The notes under the pieces: generated by a model
Databases searched by the model: none
Told to the model about the DNA's origin: nothing
The model's input: only the letters and a program-made list of their open reading frames with translations
Shown: in pieces, positions 1-9,665 of the stretch
How the letters are laid out: each line of letters begins with the position of its first letter
Position numbering within the stretch: the first letter of the stretch is position 1
Assembly: GCA_020627685.1 (NCBI GenBank)
Contig: JAHDGK010000002.1
Coordinates: 164,629-228,628 of the forward strand
DNA length: 64,000 bases
Reading direction: 5' to 3'
From: Granulosicoccus sp.
Lineage (GTDB): Bacteria > Pseudomonadota > Gammaproteobacteria > Granulosicoccales > Granulosicoccaceae
Position numbers and translations under genes: made by a program

Positions 1-860
1 GTATGGTAACGATACCCACGCAACTCGGCCAGATCCACATGAATCTGCAGCTCGGGATGTGTGACTTGGATCGCATGTATCACTGACTGCAGATTCTCAA
101 GAGCAGCTAACACTCCCTGTCCGGAATTCTTCAGTATTTCAGCGGCTTTGGGTAAAACCTCATCGCTGGTTCCGCTCAGAGATGCCATAGCGCGGATTTG
201 CGCGCTGATCTCATCACCGGCTTTCGAACGACTCAGCAACTCATGAACATCGGGAGCAGAACCTCTTAAAAGACACGTGAAAAGCGCTTCCTGATCATCG
301 GAGTTGAGCCCGGCTTTGGAAATCAAACCCCGGTAAATACCGACATGTCCTACGTCGAGTAACAGCTCAGACGATTGGATTCCTGCCAACATGACGTTAT
401 TGAGCATTAATTGAACAATCTCAATATCGCTCTCCGGCCCTGAGTGACCGAATACTTCCGCCCCGAACTGCACTGGCGTTCTGCTACTGCCGGCACCGTC
501 AGTGCGTGCCCGCAAAACGCTGCCTGTGTAGAACAAACGATTGGGCTGTTCTCGATACAGGGTATGCGCATCAATTCTGGCAACCTGCGGCGTCATATCG
601 GCGCGGATACCCAAGGTGCGACCGTTGTGCTGGTCAATAAATTTGAACGTTTGGAGATCCAGAGTTTCTCCCGTCCCCGTTAGTAGGCTATCAAGGTATT
701 CGATAAGGGGAGGCATGACCAATTCATAACCCCAGCAATAGCAGCTATCCATGATCTGTCGGCGAAGCTTTTCCACTCGCCAAGCATCCTCAGGCATCAA
801 TTCATTGACACCATCGGGCAAAAGCCACCGCTCTGTGCGGTGCTCGTTTACTGTATTCAA
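1..860 (-). CDS. hisZ: ATP phosphoribosyltransferase regulatory subunit HisZ (3' part missing)
   Basis: HisZ is a catalytically inactive histidyl-tRNA-synthetase paralogue that binds and regulates the short form of HisG in the first step of histidine synthesis. I translated the minus strand from a TTG at 858-860. The product has the family N-terminus (RWLLPDGV near residue 11), GYELVMPPLIEYLDSLL, LQTFKFID and the motif-2-like stretch GIRADMTPQVARI, then runs off the window. The first ATG is at codon 22, inside the conserved N-terminus, so the TTG is preferred, although no clear Shine-Dalgarno sequence precedes it. It begins 3 bases after the DUF2065 stop, as in other gammaproteobacteria where hisZ follows hflC. 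Confidence 0.88.
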   Translation of the reverse strand, partial: MNTVNEHRTERWLLPDGVNELMPEDAWRVEKLRRQIMDSCYCWGYELVMPPLIEYLDSLLTGTGETLDLQTFKFIDQHNGRTLGIRADMTPQVARIDAHTLYREQPNRLFYTGSVLRARTDGAGSSRTPVQFGAEVFGHSGPESDIEIVQLMLNNVMLAGIQSSELLLDVGHVGIYRGLISKAGLNSDDQEALFTCLLRGSAPDVHELLSRSKAGDEISAQIRAMASLSGTSDEVLPKAAEILKNSGQGVLAALENLQSVIHAIQVTHPELQIHVDLAELRGYRYH

Positions 861-863
861 AGC

Positions 864-1049
864 TTAACGGATAAGGGTTAGTAGGACGACACCTGCAATC
901 ATACTGCACATGCCGTAAATTCGCAGTCGCTCGTTGTCGACACCCAGTAAAGTGCTAATTGCGCGTTTATAGCCTTGAGGGTTCAAAAAGGGAAGAATGC
1001 CCTCAATAACCAAGACCAGACAGACGCCCGTTAGTATCTCTACAAGCAT
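864..1049 (-). CDS. DUF2065 family small membrane protein (YjeT-like)
   Basis: This 61-residue inner-membrane protein of unknown function has two hydrophobic segments, about residues 3-22 and 45-60. They are joined by a short polar loop with LNPQGYKRAI and LRIYGM, the pattern of the DUF2065/YjeT family. Family members sit between hflC and hisZ or purA in many gammaproteobacteria, as here. The start is the only ATG, on the far side of a 113-base gap from hflC. That gap holds a small hairpin (arms GGTTGT/ACAACC on the minus strand) without a U-tract, so read-through from hflC is likely. Confidence 0.85.
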   Translation of the reverse strand: MLVEILTGVCLVLVIEGILPFLNPQGYKRAISTLLGVDNERLRIYGMCSMIAGVVLLTLIR

Positions 1050-1162
1050 GAAAAACCTCGGTAATCAGCCAGCTGAGCACCCGAACAGTTGTATTGATCG
1101 CTCAGCGTTCTGACCAGCGACACGGTTGTCTCAAACAACCGCGCCGCCAACCACATTCTCAC

Positions 1163-2047
1163 CTAAGGCTTCGCAGTCGAACCCTGTGGGCCATTGAAAT
1201 ATTGAAAAAACTCGGAATCCGGCTTTAACAATAGTACGTCGCTACTACCGCTGAACGCTGAACGATAGGCGCTCAAACTACGGTAGAGGCTGTAGAAATC
1301 AGGGTCCTGAGTGTAAGCTTCCGCATAAATTCTGGCAGACTCCGCGTCACCTGCACCTCGGGTTTTCTCAGCAGTTGAGTAAGCATTGGCGAGGAGCTCT
1401 TCGCGAATTCTGTCAGCCGATGCGCGAATCTTCTTAGCGCTCTCTTCACCCTCTGATCGTATCTCGCGAGCGATTTTCGCACGGTCTTTCTCCATTCTCT
1501 GGTAGACAGACTCACGAACGTCATCTGGCAATTCTACTTTCTTGATTCGTACATCAATGATGTCGATTCCTAGAATTTCCGCCTGCTGATCAACTGATGC
1601 CTTGATTTCCTCACGTAGCGTCGATCGAGCTGAAGACACTACTTCTCTGATAGTTCTTTGACCAAAAGCGTCTTTTACCCCTTCACGAACGAATTGCGTC
1701 AATCGGCTATTCGCTCTGGATTCAACACCACCCAAGCTCGTATAGAAAGTCTCAGTATCTGCGATTTTCCATTTGATAAAAGAATCAACAATGACGTTCT
1801 TTTTCTCGTTTGTTAATACTCGCTCAGGTTTAACGTCGAGAGTAAGAATGCGTCGGTCAAATTTGTAGACAGTCTCGACCAAAGGGATTTTGAAATGCAA
1901 CCCAGGTACGTAGTCCGACTCAGTGATTTTTCCCAACGTTAGTTTGATTGCTCGCTCTCTTTCATCGACAGTAAATACCATTGAGCTAAACAGCAGCAGC
2001 AAGAGTGCACCACCGATGAGAACAATGGGGTTGGTTAATCTATTCAT
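1163..2047 (-). CDS. hflC: HflC, SPFH/prohibitin-family modulator of FtsH
   Basis: HflC pairs with HflK in a large inner-membrane complex that encloses the FtsH protease and controls its access to membrane substrates. The 294-residue product has one N-terminal membrane anchor (about residues 8-26), a band-7/SPFH domain from FTVDERERAIKLTLGKI to about residue 180, and a charged coiled-coil region rich in Glu, Arg and Ala (about 185-245). FYSLYRSLSAYRSAF near the C-terminus is typical of HflC. Its ATG overlaps the hflK stop by four bases (ATGA), so the pair is translationally coupled. Length matches the family. Confidence 0.96.
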   Translation of the reverse strand: MNRLTNPIVLIGGALLLLLFSSMVFTVDERERAIKLTLGKITESDYVPGLHFKIPLVETVYKFDRRILTLDVKPERVLTNEKKNVIVDSFIKWKIADTETFYTSLGGVESRANSRLTQFVREGVKDAFGQRTIREVVSSARSTLREEIKASVDQQAEILGIDIIDVRIKKVELPDDVRESVYQRMEKDRAKIAREIRSEGEESAKKIRASADRIREELLANAYSTAEKTRGAGDAESARIYAEAYTQDPDFYSLYRSLSAYRSAFSGSSDVLLLKPDSEFFQYFNGPQGSTAKP

Positions 2048-3255
2048 CGGAAACTCCCCCTGTCACGCGCCCGCAGATTGTCACGGGCCGGAAGATTGAT
2101 CTCATTTGGCAGATCCGAGAATCTTGGCGAATCGTTGTTCAAACTGTTCAATGGAGAGTCACCGTTTAAGGTGCCGTTCGGTGCACGTGTTTTATTTTGA
2201 TTCACGAGCTGATCGATGGGTAAATACATCAAGCTATTGCCACTATCGTTGTCGATCAGAACTTTACTCGTGTTGCCCAAAACGCTTTCCATAGCTTCTA
2301 GGTAGAGACGTTCACGCGTGACTTTTGGTGCTTTCGAGTATTCTCCTAACAGCGACAGGAAACGCTCGGATTCACCGATGGCAGCCTGCTCGACTCGAGT
2401 TTTGTAAGCCTCTGATTCTTCCAAGGCACGTTGAGCATCACCTCGGGCTCTAGGTAAAACTTCGTTTGAATAGGCTTCTGCCTCGTTAATGAATCGTTCC
2501 TTATCCTCTCGTGCTTTGATTGCATCAGAGAATGCTGCCTGAACCTGTTCTGGAGGCTGAGCACGCTCCAAGTTTACAGCTGTAACGAAGATACCGGACT
2601 CGTAGTCATCTAGCACCTGCTGCAAACTTCCCAGTGTTGTGTTCCACACAACATCACGTCCAGTGGTCAGTACGGATTCTAAGTCTGTTGAACCTACGAC
2701 TTCACGCACAGCGCTTTCGACAACTTCCTCTAGCGTGCGATCAGGCCCGCGCACGTTAAAGAGATACTCTTTGGCGCTCTTAATGTTGTATTGAACCGCC
2801 AAGTCGATATCTACGATGTTTTCATCTTGAGTCAGAATCAGCTGGTTAACCAACTTCGCGCTTCTGATTTCCTCGATGTCAACTTTTTCGACTACCTGAA
2901 ACGGCCAAGGAAGATGCCAATTAGGGCCTGATGTTGTTGTCTTAACATAGGCGCCGAACTGTGTGACCACACCGGCTTGGGCTGGCTGGATAACATAAAA
3001 TCCAGAAAAAACCCATATCCCGCCCAAGACTAATCCCAGCAAAGCAATGCCCTTACCGCCGATGTTGCCACCCGGCAGGCCGCCTCCGCTACCACTCCGG
3101 TTTGCGCCACCGCCGCCTTTTTTTCCTGACAGCGAATCAAACCAATTTTTCAGGTTCTTGAAAACTTCATCTAAATCCGGAGGACCGTCCGCATCTTTCT
3201 TACGGTTGTTGCCCCAAGGATCGTTGTCGTTTCCGCCTGGCTCATTCCAAGCCAT
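2044..3255 (-). CDS. hflK: HflK, SPFH/prohibitin-family modulator of FtsH
   Basis: HflK is the larger partner of HflC in the FtsH-regulating membrane complex. The N-terminus MAWNEPGGNDNDPWG is the family signature. It is followed by a glycine-rich cytoplasmic stretch, one membrane segment (about residues 70-90, GIALLGLVLGGIWVFSGFYV), the SPFH domain and a C-terminal helical region. An in-frame ATG lies three codons upstream, but GGAG stands only 2 bases before it and 11 bases before the MAWN start. With the conserved N-terminus, this favours the start at 3255. The C-terminal tail is rich in Asn, Asp and Ser and probably disordered. Confidence 0.96.
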   Translation of the reverse strand: MAWNEPGGNDNDPWGNNRKKDADGPPDLDEVFKNLKNWFDSLSGKKGGGGANRSGSGGGLPGGNIGGKGIALLGLVLGGIWVFSGFYVIQPAQAGVVTQFGAYVKTTTSGPNWHLPWPFQVVEKVDIEEIRSAKLVNQLILTQDENIVDIDLAVQYNIKSAKEYLFNVRGPDRTLEEVVESAVREVVGSTDLESVLTTGRDVVWNTTLGSLQQVLDDYESGIFVTAVNLERAQPPEQVQAAFSDAIKAREDKERFINEAEAYSNEVLPRARGDAQRALEESEAYKTRVEQAAIGESERFLSLLGEYSKAPKVTRERLYLEAMESVLGNTSKVLIDNDSGNSLMYLPIDQLVNQNKTRAPNGTLNGDSPLNSLNNDSPRFSDLPNEINLPARDNLRARDRGSFR

Positions 3256-3294
3256 AAGGTTCATTGCTCCAAAGCCGGTTAGCCGGCGATTGTA

Positions 3295-4656
3295 TTAACC
3301 CAGACCACCAGCCGCAAGCGCCGGATCGTCTGGAACGATTGATTCTTCTGATAACTCATGCTCTCTAGACAGCTTCGCAAATTCACTGGCATCGATATCG
3401 ACCAGCAATCTGACACTGCCATCATCCTGAGACACTTCTTCCAAAACTGCTGAAGCTGCAAACAACTGGGCCCGCAGCCTGCCCTGATCCGGTGCTACCG
3501 CTAACCAGCCAGTCGTTCTTTGCTGCGACAGGCGATCGCTGATAGCACCCAGTAACTCTTCGACACCCGATCCTGTTGACGCTGACAACCAGACTGCCTG
3601 CGCATCTCCATTCTCGGCCCGCTCCACTCGTACGGAATGGCCAGACAAATCGATCTTATTAAAGACCATTAACTGTGGAACTCGTTCAGCCCCGATGCCA
3701 ACCAGTACTTTGTCGACATCGTCCCGGCGCTGCTCTCTTTCCGGGTCGCTGTCATCTACTATATGTAGCAGAAGATCAGCTTCAAGAGTCTCAGTCAAAG
3801 TAGATCTGAAAGCATCGACCAGCTCATGCGGCAAGTCCCTGATGAATCCTACAGTATCAGCGAGAACCGTACTCACCCCACCAGCCAGATCCATTCTCCG
3901 TAAAGTGGGGTCGAGCGTTGCGAACAGCTGGTCAGCAGCATAAACCGTTTCACTGGTGAGGCGGTTGAATAAGGTAGATTTTCCTGCGTTGGTGTAACCC
4001 ACCAAGGCAACTGTGGCAATACCCGACTTCCCTCGCTTGCTACGCCCCTGTTCACGCTGCTGGCGTACCTTGGCAAGTCGCTTTTTGAGCACTCGCACCC
4101 TCTCATTCAATAAACGCCGGTCGGTTTCGAGCTGTGTTTCACCCGGTCCACGCAAACCGATACCACCTTTTTGCCGCTCCAGGTGAGTCCAGCCGCGAAC
4201 CAATCGCGTTGACAAGTGCACGAGCTGGGCGAGTTCGACCTGAAGCTTGCCTTCAAAGGTTCTGGCCCGTTGCGCGAAGATATCCAAAATCAGGCTATTT
4301 CGGTCTAGAACCCGGACTTTCAGCTCAGCCTCTAGATTTCGTTCCTGACTGGGGGATAAAGTTTGACCAAAGAGGACGACATCTGCCTCTCTCTCTGCCA
4401 AGGCGAGCCGAATCTCTTCTATTTTCCCTTTGCCGATAAAATGGCGGGCTGAAGGCTTCGCCCGGCTTCCGGTGATCGTATCCAGAACTTCCAAACCCGC
4501 GGAAGTCGCCAATTCGACAAATTCAGCGCGTTCGTCATCTAAATCGGTGCTGTGTACCGTGGCTGAGCCAGCTTTACGCAGCAAAGCCGCTTTGTGCTGA
4601 CTAATATCAATGTGTACGAGGAGAGCTTTGTCTCCACTATCTGGACGTTCAAACAA
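3295..4656 (-). CDS. hflX: GTPase HflX
   Basis: HflX is a ribosome-associated GTPase that splits stalled or heat-damaged 70S ribosomes. The 453-residue product has the N-terminal HflX domain with the GSRAKPSARHFIGKGK region, the hallmark RGPGETQLETDRR, and a GTPase domain with G1 GYTNAGKSTLFNRL, G3 DTVGF and G4 NKID. The C-terminal ~90 residues (from about 360) form the usual extra domain. It lies between hfq and hflK in the conserved order, with 92 bases to hfq and about 40 to hflK, so hfq-hflX-hflK-hflC is probably one operon. miaA, often upstream of hfq in relatives, is absent. Confidence 0.97.
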   Translation of the reverse strand: MFERPDSGDKALLVHIDISQHKAALLRKAGSATVHSTDLDDERAEFVELATSAGLEVLDTITGSRAKPSARHFIGKGKIEEIRLALAEREADVVLFGQTLSPSQERNLEAELKVRVLDRNSLILDIFAQRARTFEGKLQVELAQLVHLSTRLVRGWTHLERQKGGIGLRGPGETQLETDRRLLNERVRVLKKRLAKVRQQREQGRSKRGKSGIATVALVGYTNAGKSTLFNRLTSETVYAADQLFATLDPTLRRMDLAGGVSTVLADTVGFIRDLPHELVDAFRSTLTETLEADLLLHIVDDSDPEREQRRDDVDKVLVGIGAERVPQLMVFNKIDLSGHSVRVERAENGDAQAVWLSASTGSGVEELLGAISDRLSQQRTTGWLAVAPDQGRLRAQLFAASAVLEEVSQDDGSVRLLVDIDASEFAKLSREHELSEESIVPDDPALAAGGLG

Positions 4657-4748
4657 TCTGAGAAAAAACTCCTATACGCCCCTAACCAGGCTATTCACAA
4701 TGGCCCCTGCCAACTGGGCTGGGGTTGCAGCCTGGCAAATAGCAACCG

Positions 4749-5250
<502 letters not shown>

Positions 5251-6075
5251 ATGTTCAGTTGTTCAGCACTCGCTAATTCCCCTCTTCTCACAACTCCCCG
5301 CAAAAAGATTACAACCCTGATATGGAGCGCCTGTTTTTTGGCTGTCTCCGCTGCCGCCAACGCGGAGTCTGATGATGTACGTGTTGAAGAAGGCCACACT
5401 AACCCACCACACATGATTGGCTCAGATGCATGGTCTGTTACGGAACGATCAGCAAAGACACTTAATGGACCATCAGATCAGCCCTCTCAACTAGATGACT
5501 TAGCGCCTCGTCACATTTTGTGGTTCGGCAGTGACTTCTGGATTGCTGATATTGGAACACTGCTTTACCGGGACGCAGATCGGGACGGGTACTTTTCTGG
5601 GTTTAGTCTAACGATAGATGCTGACACGCAATATTCGCATGCAGAGGTCTATGCAGCGATCGATATGCAGTTGCCACAAGGTACCCGAGAGCGATTACAC
5701 ACTACCGGCACATTCAACCTGTACGGCAACTCCTTAACAGATGAATACAGAATCGATATAGAGCTGGTACAAAATTACCCGATCGGGCACTACGATCTAT
5801 TTGTGAATTTGGTGGACGCTTACGACCATAGCGTGCTTGACACCGTAGACGCATCCGAGTTTTCTAACTTGTCGGGGCTGCCTTTAGAATCGGAAGACAT
5901 GGATCATCAACCCCAAACAAGCCACCCTGTAACACCCGCTACTACGACACCGAACAATAATACGAACATCCGAGTCACTGAGTACTCCGGAGCGCTGAAT
6001 GTCTGGGCATTACTGGCCCTGGCGTTTTGGATTTTCGCAAGATACCCGTGCCTGAACTGGCGTGCACGGGCTTAA
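5251..6075 (+). CDS. Choice-of-anchor-H-type exported protein with C-terminal sorting-like tail
   Basis: The 274-residue protein has an N-terminal hydrophobic signal segment (about residues 22-38, ending near ANAES). The core includes WIADIGTLLYRDADRDGYFS and YPIGHYDLFVNLVDAYD, which match what I know of the choice-of-anchor H family; the DxDxDG-like stretch could bind calcium. A Thr/Pro/Asn-rich linker (about 225-245) leads to a C-terminal tripartite tail: SGAL, a hydrophobic helix (VWALLALAFWIFA) and an Arg-rich end. This resembles GlyGly-CTERM signals processed by rhombosortase and linked to type II secretion. Function is unknown. The gene is monocistronic and divergent from hfq. Confidence 0.7.
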   Translation: MFSCSALANSPLLTTPRKKITTLIWSACFLAVSAAANAESDDVRVEEGHTNPPHMIGSDAWSVTERSAKTLNGPSDQPSQLDDLAPRHILWFGSDFWIADIGTLLYRDADRDGYFSGFSLTIDADTQYSHAEVYAAIDMQLPQGTRERLHTTGTFNLYGNSLTDEYRIDIELVQNYPIGHYDLFVNLVDAYDHSVLDTVDASEFSNLSGLPLESEDMDHQPQTSHPVTPATTTPNNNTNIRVTEYSGALNVWALLALAFWIFARYPCLNWRARA

Positions 6076-6234
6076 ATTTAAGCCGCCGTTGGTTGAAAAC
6101 GGCTTACAAACAGATTATTCGCAAATTTAATACTCACTATGCCCCCGATTGACCCATAAGTCTTTTGCCTTGCCTACCCTTATAATGCCGCTAAAGACGT
6201 AAAGCCTAAAGCCGGCCAAGGGATTCAATTCGTT

Positions 6235-8136
6235 ATGGGTAAGTACAAAGACCAACATCAACACTCATTAAATGAGCCATCACAATATTGGCTGGAGAAA
6301 TCCAAAGACGTACATTGGTTTAAATCACCCACACAAGGTGTTGATACAACTCATTCCCCGTTCAACACCTGGTTTAAAGATGGAGAAATAAACGCCTGTT
6401 ACAACGCTATCGACATCCACGTTGAAAACGGACGTGGCGATCAAACCGCGTTGATACATGACAGCCCTATCACCGATTCACATACGAGCTACACCTACTC
6501 GGAATTAAAAGACCAGATTTCCCGATTCGCAGGGCTTTTAAAATCTCATGGCGTGGCCGCAGGCGACCGGGTCATGGTTTACATGCCAATGATCCCCGAA
6601 GCCTTAGTCGCCGTTTTAGCATGCGCGCGAATCGGTGCAGTGCACACGGTCGTGTTTGGCGGTTTCGCGGCAAAAGAGCTTGCTGTCCGAATAAACGATT
6701 GCAGCCCAAAGGTCATCGTTACAGCATCCTGCGGTATTGAGCCAGGCAGAATCGTCGAGTATCAACCGTTGGTCGAAGAAGCATTAGATATTTCAAACGC
6801 CTCTGCAACAAGCTGCGTGGTTTTTCAACGCCCACAATCATCGTGGCAGCTAAAAGAAGGACGCGACAAAGATTGGCTGGAATCTATTGCCGCAGCGACA
6901 CCTGCTGACTGTGCGGTCTTAAAAAGTACCGACCCGCTCTACATTCTGTACACATCCGGCACCACCGGCGCACCGAAAGGTGTCGTCAAGGATATCGGTG
7001 GATCTGTGGTGTCATTGAAGTGGACCATGTCTTCTATCTATAACGTGCAACCGGGTGATGTGTACTGGGCAGCTTCTGACATAGGCTGGGTTGTCGGTCA
7101 CTCCTACATTATCTATGGCCCTTTGTTTCACGGCTGCACTACCGTGATGTATGAAGGCAAGCCTGTGGGCACACCCGACGCCGGTGCGTTCTGGCGCGTC
7201 ATAGAACAAAACAAAGTGAATGTCTTATTCACAGCACCGACCGCCTTCCGAGCCATCAAGCGTGAAGACCCCAGCGGGTCACTGGTCAAAGACTACGATC
7301 TGTCGCACTTTCGTACGCTCTATCTTGCGGGAGAGCGATGCGACCCGGACACACTGCAATGGGCTCAGGAAAAACTCCAAGTACCGGTTATTGATCATTG
7401 GTGGCAGACTGAAACAGGCTATTCCATTTGCGCGAATTGTCAGGGCATTGAACCCATGCCCGTTATACCCGGCTCTCCATCCGTAGCCGTACCCGGCTAT
7501 GACGTTACTGTTCTAGACAACGAAGGCTCTCCGGTGGAAGCTGGGGAGATCGGCTCAATTGTGGTTAAGCTGCCTCTACCACCGGGTACTTTTACAACCC
7601 TATGGCAGGCCAAAGAAAGGTACGTCTCTTCGTATTTCGAGCGTTTTCCGGGCTACTACGAAACAGGCGACGCAGGCTATATCGATGAGAACGGCTACGT
7701 ATTCGTCATGGCCAGAACAGATGACGTGATCAACGTTGCCGGCCACAGATTATCAACAGGGGCGATGGAAGAAGTGCTATCAAATCATCCCGATGTTGCT
7801 GAGTGCGCTGTCATGGGCGTAACAGACGAATTAAAAGGCCAACTTCCTGTTGGTCTGGTCATACTCAATTCCGGCGAAACGAAGAGCCATGAGGATATTC
7901 GGGACGAGCTTATCTTGAAAGTTCGTCAGGACATCGGACCGGTCGCGGCGTTCAAGTCCGTGGCTATTGTTGAGAAGTTACCTAAAACCCGATCGGGAAA
8001 AATATTGCGCGGCACAATGCGATCAATCGCTGATTCAAAAGAATGGAATATGCCCGCCACCATTGAAGATCCCAACGTGCTTGAAGATATAACCAAAAGC
8101 CTTAAAGAGCTTGGTTTCGCTAAGGAACAATCATGA
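6235..8136 (+). CDS. prpE: Propionyl-CoA synthetase (propionate-CoA ligase, AMP-forming)
   Basis: PrpE activates propionate with ATP and CoA through an acyl-adenylate. The 633-residue length fits. Motifs include the P-loop-like [15 protein letters not shown], the core [16 protein letters not shown] and [24 protein letters not shown] with the ribose-binding Asp, and the C-terminal [13 protein letters not shown] with the catalytic Lys. [12 protein letters not shown] after the P-loop is more like PrpE than acetyl-CoA synthetase. A perfect TATAAT stands at 6181-6186, but I found no well-spaced -35, so a regulator may activate it. Its stop overlaps the pccB ATG by four bases. Confidence 0.9.
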   Translation: MGKYKDQHQHSLNEPSQYWLEKSKDVHWFKSPTQGVDTTHSPFNTWFKDGEINACYNAIDIHVENGRGDQTALIHDSPITDSHTSYTYSELKDQISRFAGLLKSHGVAAGDRVMVYMPMIPEALVAVLACARIGAVHTVVFGGFAAKELAVRINDCSPKVIVTASCGIEPGRIVEYQPLVEEALDISNASATSCVVFQRPQSSWQLKEGRDKDWLESIAAATPADCAVLKSTDPLYILYTSGTTGAPKGVVKDIGGSVVSLKWTMSSIYNVQPGDVYWAASDIGWVVGHSYIIYGPLFHGCTTVMYEGKPVGTPDAGAFWRVIEQNKVNVLFTAPTAFRAIKREDPSGSLVKDYDLSHFRTLYLAGERCDPDTLQWAQEKLQVPVIDHWWQTETGYSICANCQGIEPMPVIPGSPSVAVPGYDVTVLDNEGSPVEAGEIGSIVVKLPLPPGTFTTLWQAKERYVSSYFERFPGYYETGDAGYIDENGYVFVMARTDDVINVAGHRLSTGAMEEVLSNHPDVAECAVMGVTDELKGQLPVGLVILNSGETKSHEDIRDELILKVRQDIGPVAAFKSVAIVEKLPKTRSGKILRGTMRSIADSKEWNMPATIEDPNVLEDITKSLKELGFAKEQS

Positions 8137-9665
8137 ACTCAATAGACACCCGTCTGGAAGATATGCGTGAAGCTGCACTGGCCGGTGGCGGACAGCGACG
8201 CGTTGATGCTCAGCATGCGAAGGGCAAGCTGACAGCAAGAGAACGATTGGCCGTTTTGTTTGATCCACACACATTCCGCGAATGGGACATGTTTGTTGAG
8301 CATGATTGCCATGATTTCGGCATGCAGGACAATCGTGTACCCGGTGACGGCGTCGTTATTGGGTATGGTCGAATTGACGGTCGGCTCGTCTTTGCTTTCA
8401 GCCAGGACTTTACGGTCTTAGGCGGCTCACTCTCTGCTGCCCACGCAAGAAAAATATGCAAGCTGATGGATCACGCCATGAAAATTCAGGCGCCGGTCAT
8501 TGGCATCAATGATTCAGGTGGAGCACGAATTCAAGAGGGTGTGGCATCACTCGGTGGTTATGCAGATGTTTTCCAGAAAAACATTTTAGCCTCCGGTGTT
8601 ATTCCGCAAATATCGTTGGTGATGGGCCCTTGTGCCGGCGGTGCCGTTTATTCGCCCGCTATGACTGACTTTATTTTTATGGTCCGTGACTCTTCGTATA
8701 TGTTTGTCACAGGCCCGGAAGTGGTCAAAACCGTTACTCACGAAGAAGTCACTCAGGAAGAGTTAGGCGGTGCGAGCACGCATACGACTAAAAGCAGTGT
8801 TGCTGATGGTGCTTTTGATAACGATGTAGAAACCCTAATGCAAGTACGGCGATTTCTCCACTTCCTACCATCGAACAACAGAGAGACAGCACCCAAGCGA
8901 GACACAAGTGACAGTGCAAGCCGCGAGATACCAGCGCTCAATACGCTTATCCCTGACAACCCTAACCTGCCCTACGATATCCGCGAGCTAGTTACCCGCG
9001 TCTGTGACGAAGAGGATTTCTTCGAACTACAAGCCGACTTTGCGGCGAATATCGTAATAGGCTTTGGCCGCATGAATGGTGACACCGTAGGCTTTGTTGC
9101 GAATCAGCCCATGGTATTGGCGGGATGTCTGGACATCAACGCCAGTCGCAAAGCTGCTCGCTTCGTTCGTTTCTGCGATGCGTTTTCTATTCCCATCGTA
9201 ACTTTTGTTGATGTGCCTGGATTCCTTCCTGGAACATCACAGGAATACGGTGGAATCATTAAACACGGTGCAAAGCTACTGTTCGCTTATGGTGAAGCAA
9301 CTGTTCCGAAGATCACCATCATTACACGTAAAGCCTACGGCGGAGCCTATGACGTTATGGCTTCCAAGCATTTACGAGGTGATGTTAACTATGCTTACCC
9401 ATCCGCTGAAATCGCGGTTATGGGGCCAAAAGGTGCGGTTGAAATTATCTTTCGAGCCGATCGTGATGACCCGGAAAGAATTGAAAAACGCACTAACGAG
9501 TACAGAGATAAATTCGCCAATCCGTTTGTTGCCAGCCGCTTGGGTTTTATTGACGATGTCATAAGACCACAAAGTACTCGCGCGCATATTTGCAGAGACT
9601 TAGATATGTTGCGTAGCAAGCAGCTCGACAATCCCTGGAAGAAACACGACAACATCCCACTGTGA
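8133..9665 (+). CDS. pccB: Propionyl-CoA carboxylase beta subunit (carboxyltransferase)
   Basis: This subunit transfers the carboxyl group from carboxybiotin to propionyl-CoA, giving (S)-methylmalonyl-CoA. The 510-residue protein has the two crotonase-like carboxyltransferase domains. Visible signatures are [14 protein letters not shown], the N-domain oxyanion stretch [13 protein letters not shown] with [12 protein letters not shown], and in the C-domain [14 protein letters not shown] and [13 protein letters not shown]. The [17 protein letters not shown] segment is typical of propionyl- and acyl-CoA carboxylases. Overlaps of four bases with prpE before it and pccA after it indicate tight coupling. 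Acetyl-CoA as an additional substrate cannot be excluded. Confidence 0.94.
   Translation: MNSIDTRLEDMREAALAGGGQRRVDAQHAKGKLTARERLAVLFDPHTFREWDMFVEHDCHDFGMQDNRVPGDGVVIGYGRIDGRLVFAFSQDFTVLGGSLSAAHARKICKLMDHAMKIQAPVIGINDSGGARIQEGVASLGGYADVFQKNILASGVIPQISLVMGPCAGGAVYSPAMTDFIFMVRDSSYMFVTGPEVVKTVTHEEVTQEELGGASTHTTKSSVADGAFDNDVETLMQVRRFLHFLPSNNRETAPKRDTSDSASREIPALNTLIPDNPNLPYDIRELVTRVCDEEDFFELQADFAANIVIGFGRMNGDTVGFVANQPMVLAGCLDINASRKAARFVRFCDAFSIPIVTFVDVPGFLPGTSQEYGGIIKHGAKLLFAYGEATVPKITIITRKAYGGAYDVMASKHLRGDVNYAYPSAEIAVMGPKGAVEIIFRADRDDPERIEKRTNEYRDKFANPFVASRLGFIDDVIRPQSTRAHICRDLDMLRSKQLDNPWKKHDNIPL

Noticed and set aside
6149-6186. TTGACC and TATAAT as a sigma-70 promoter for prpE
   Set aside because: The two are 26 bases apart, too far; only the -10 part is kept as a remark under prpE.
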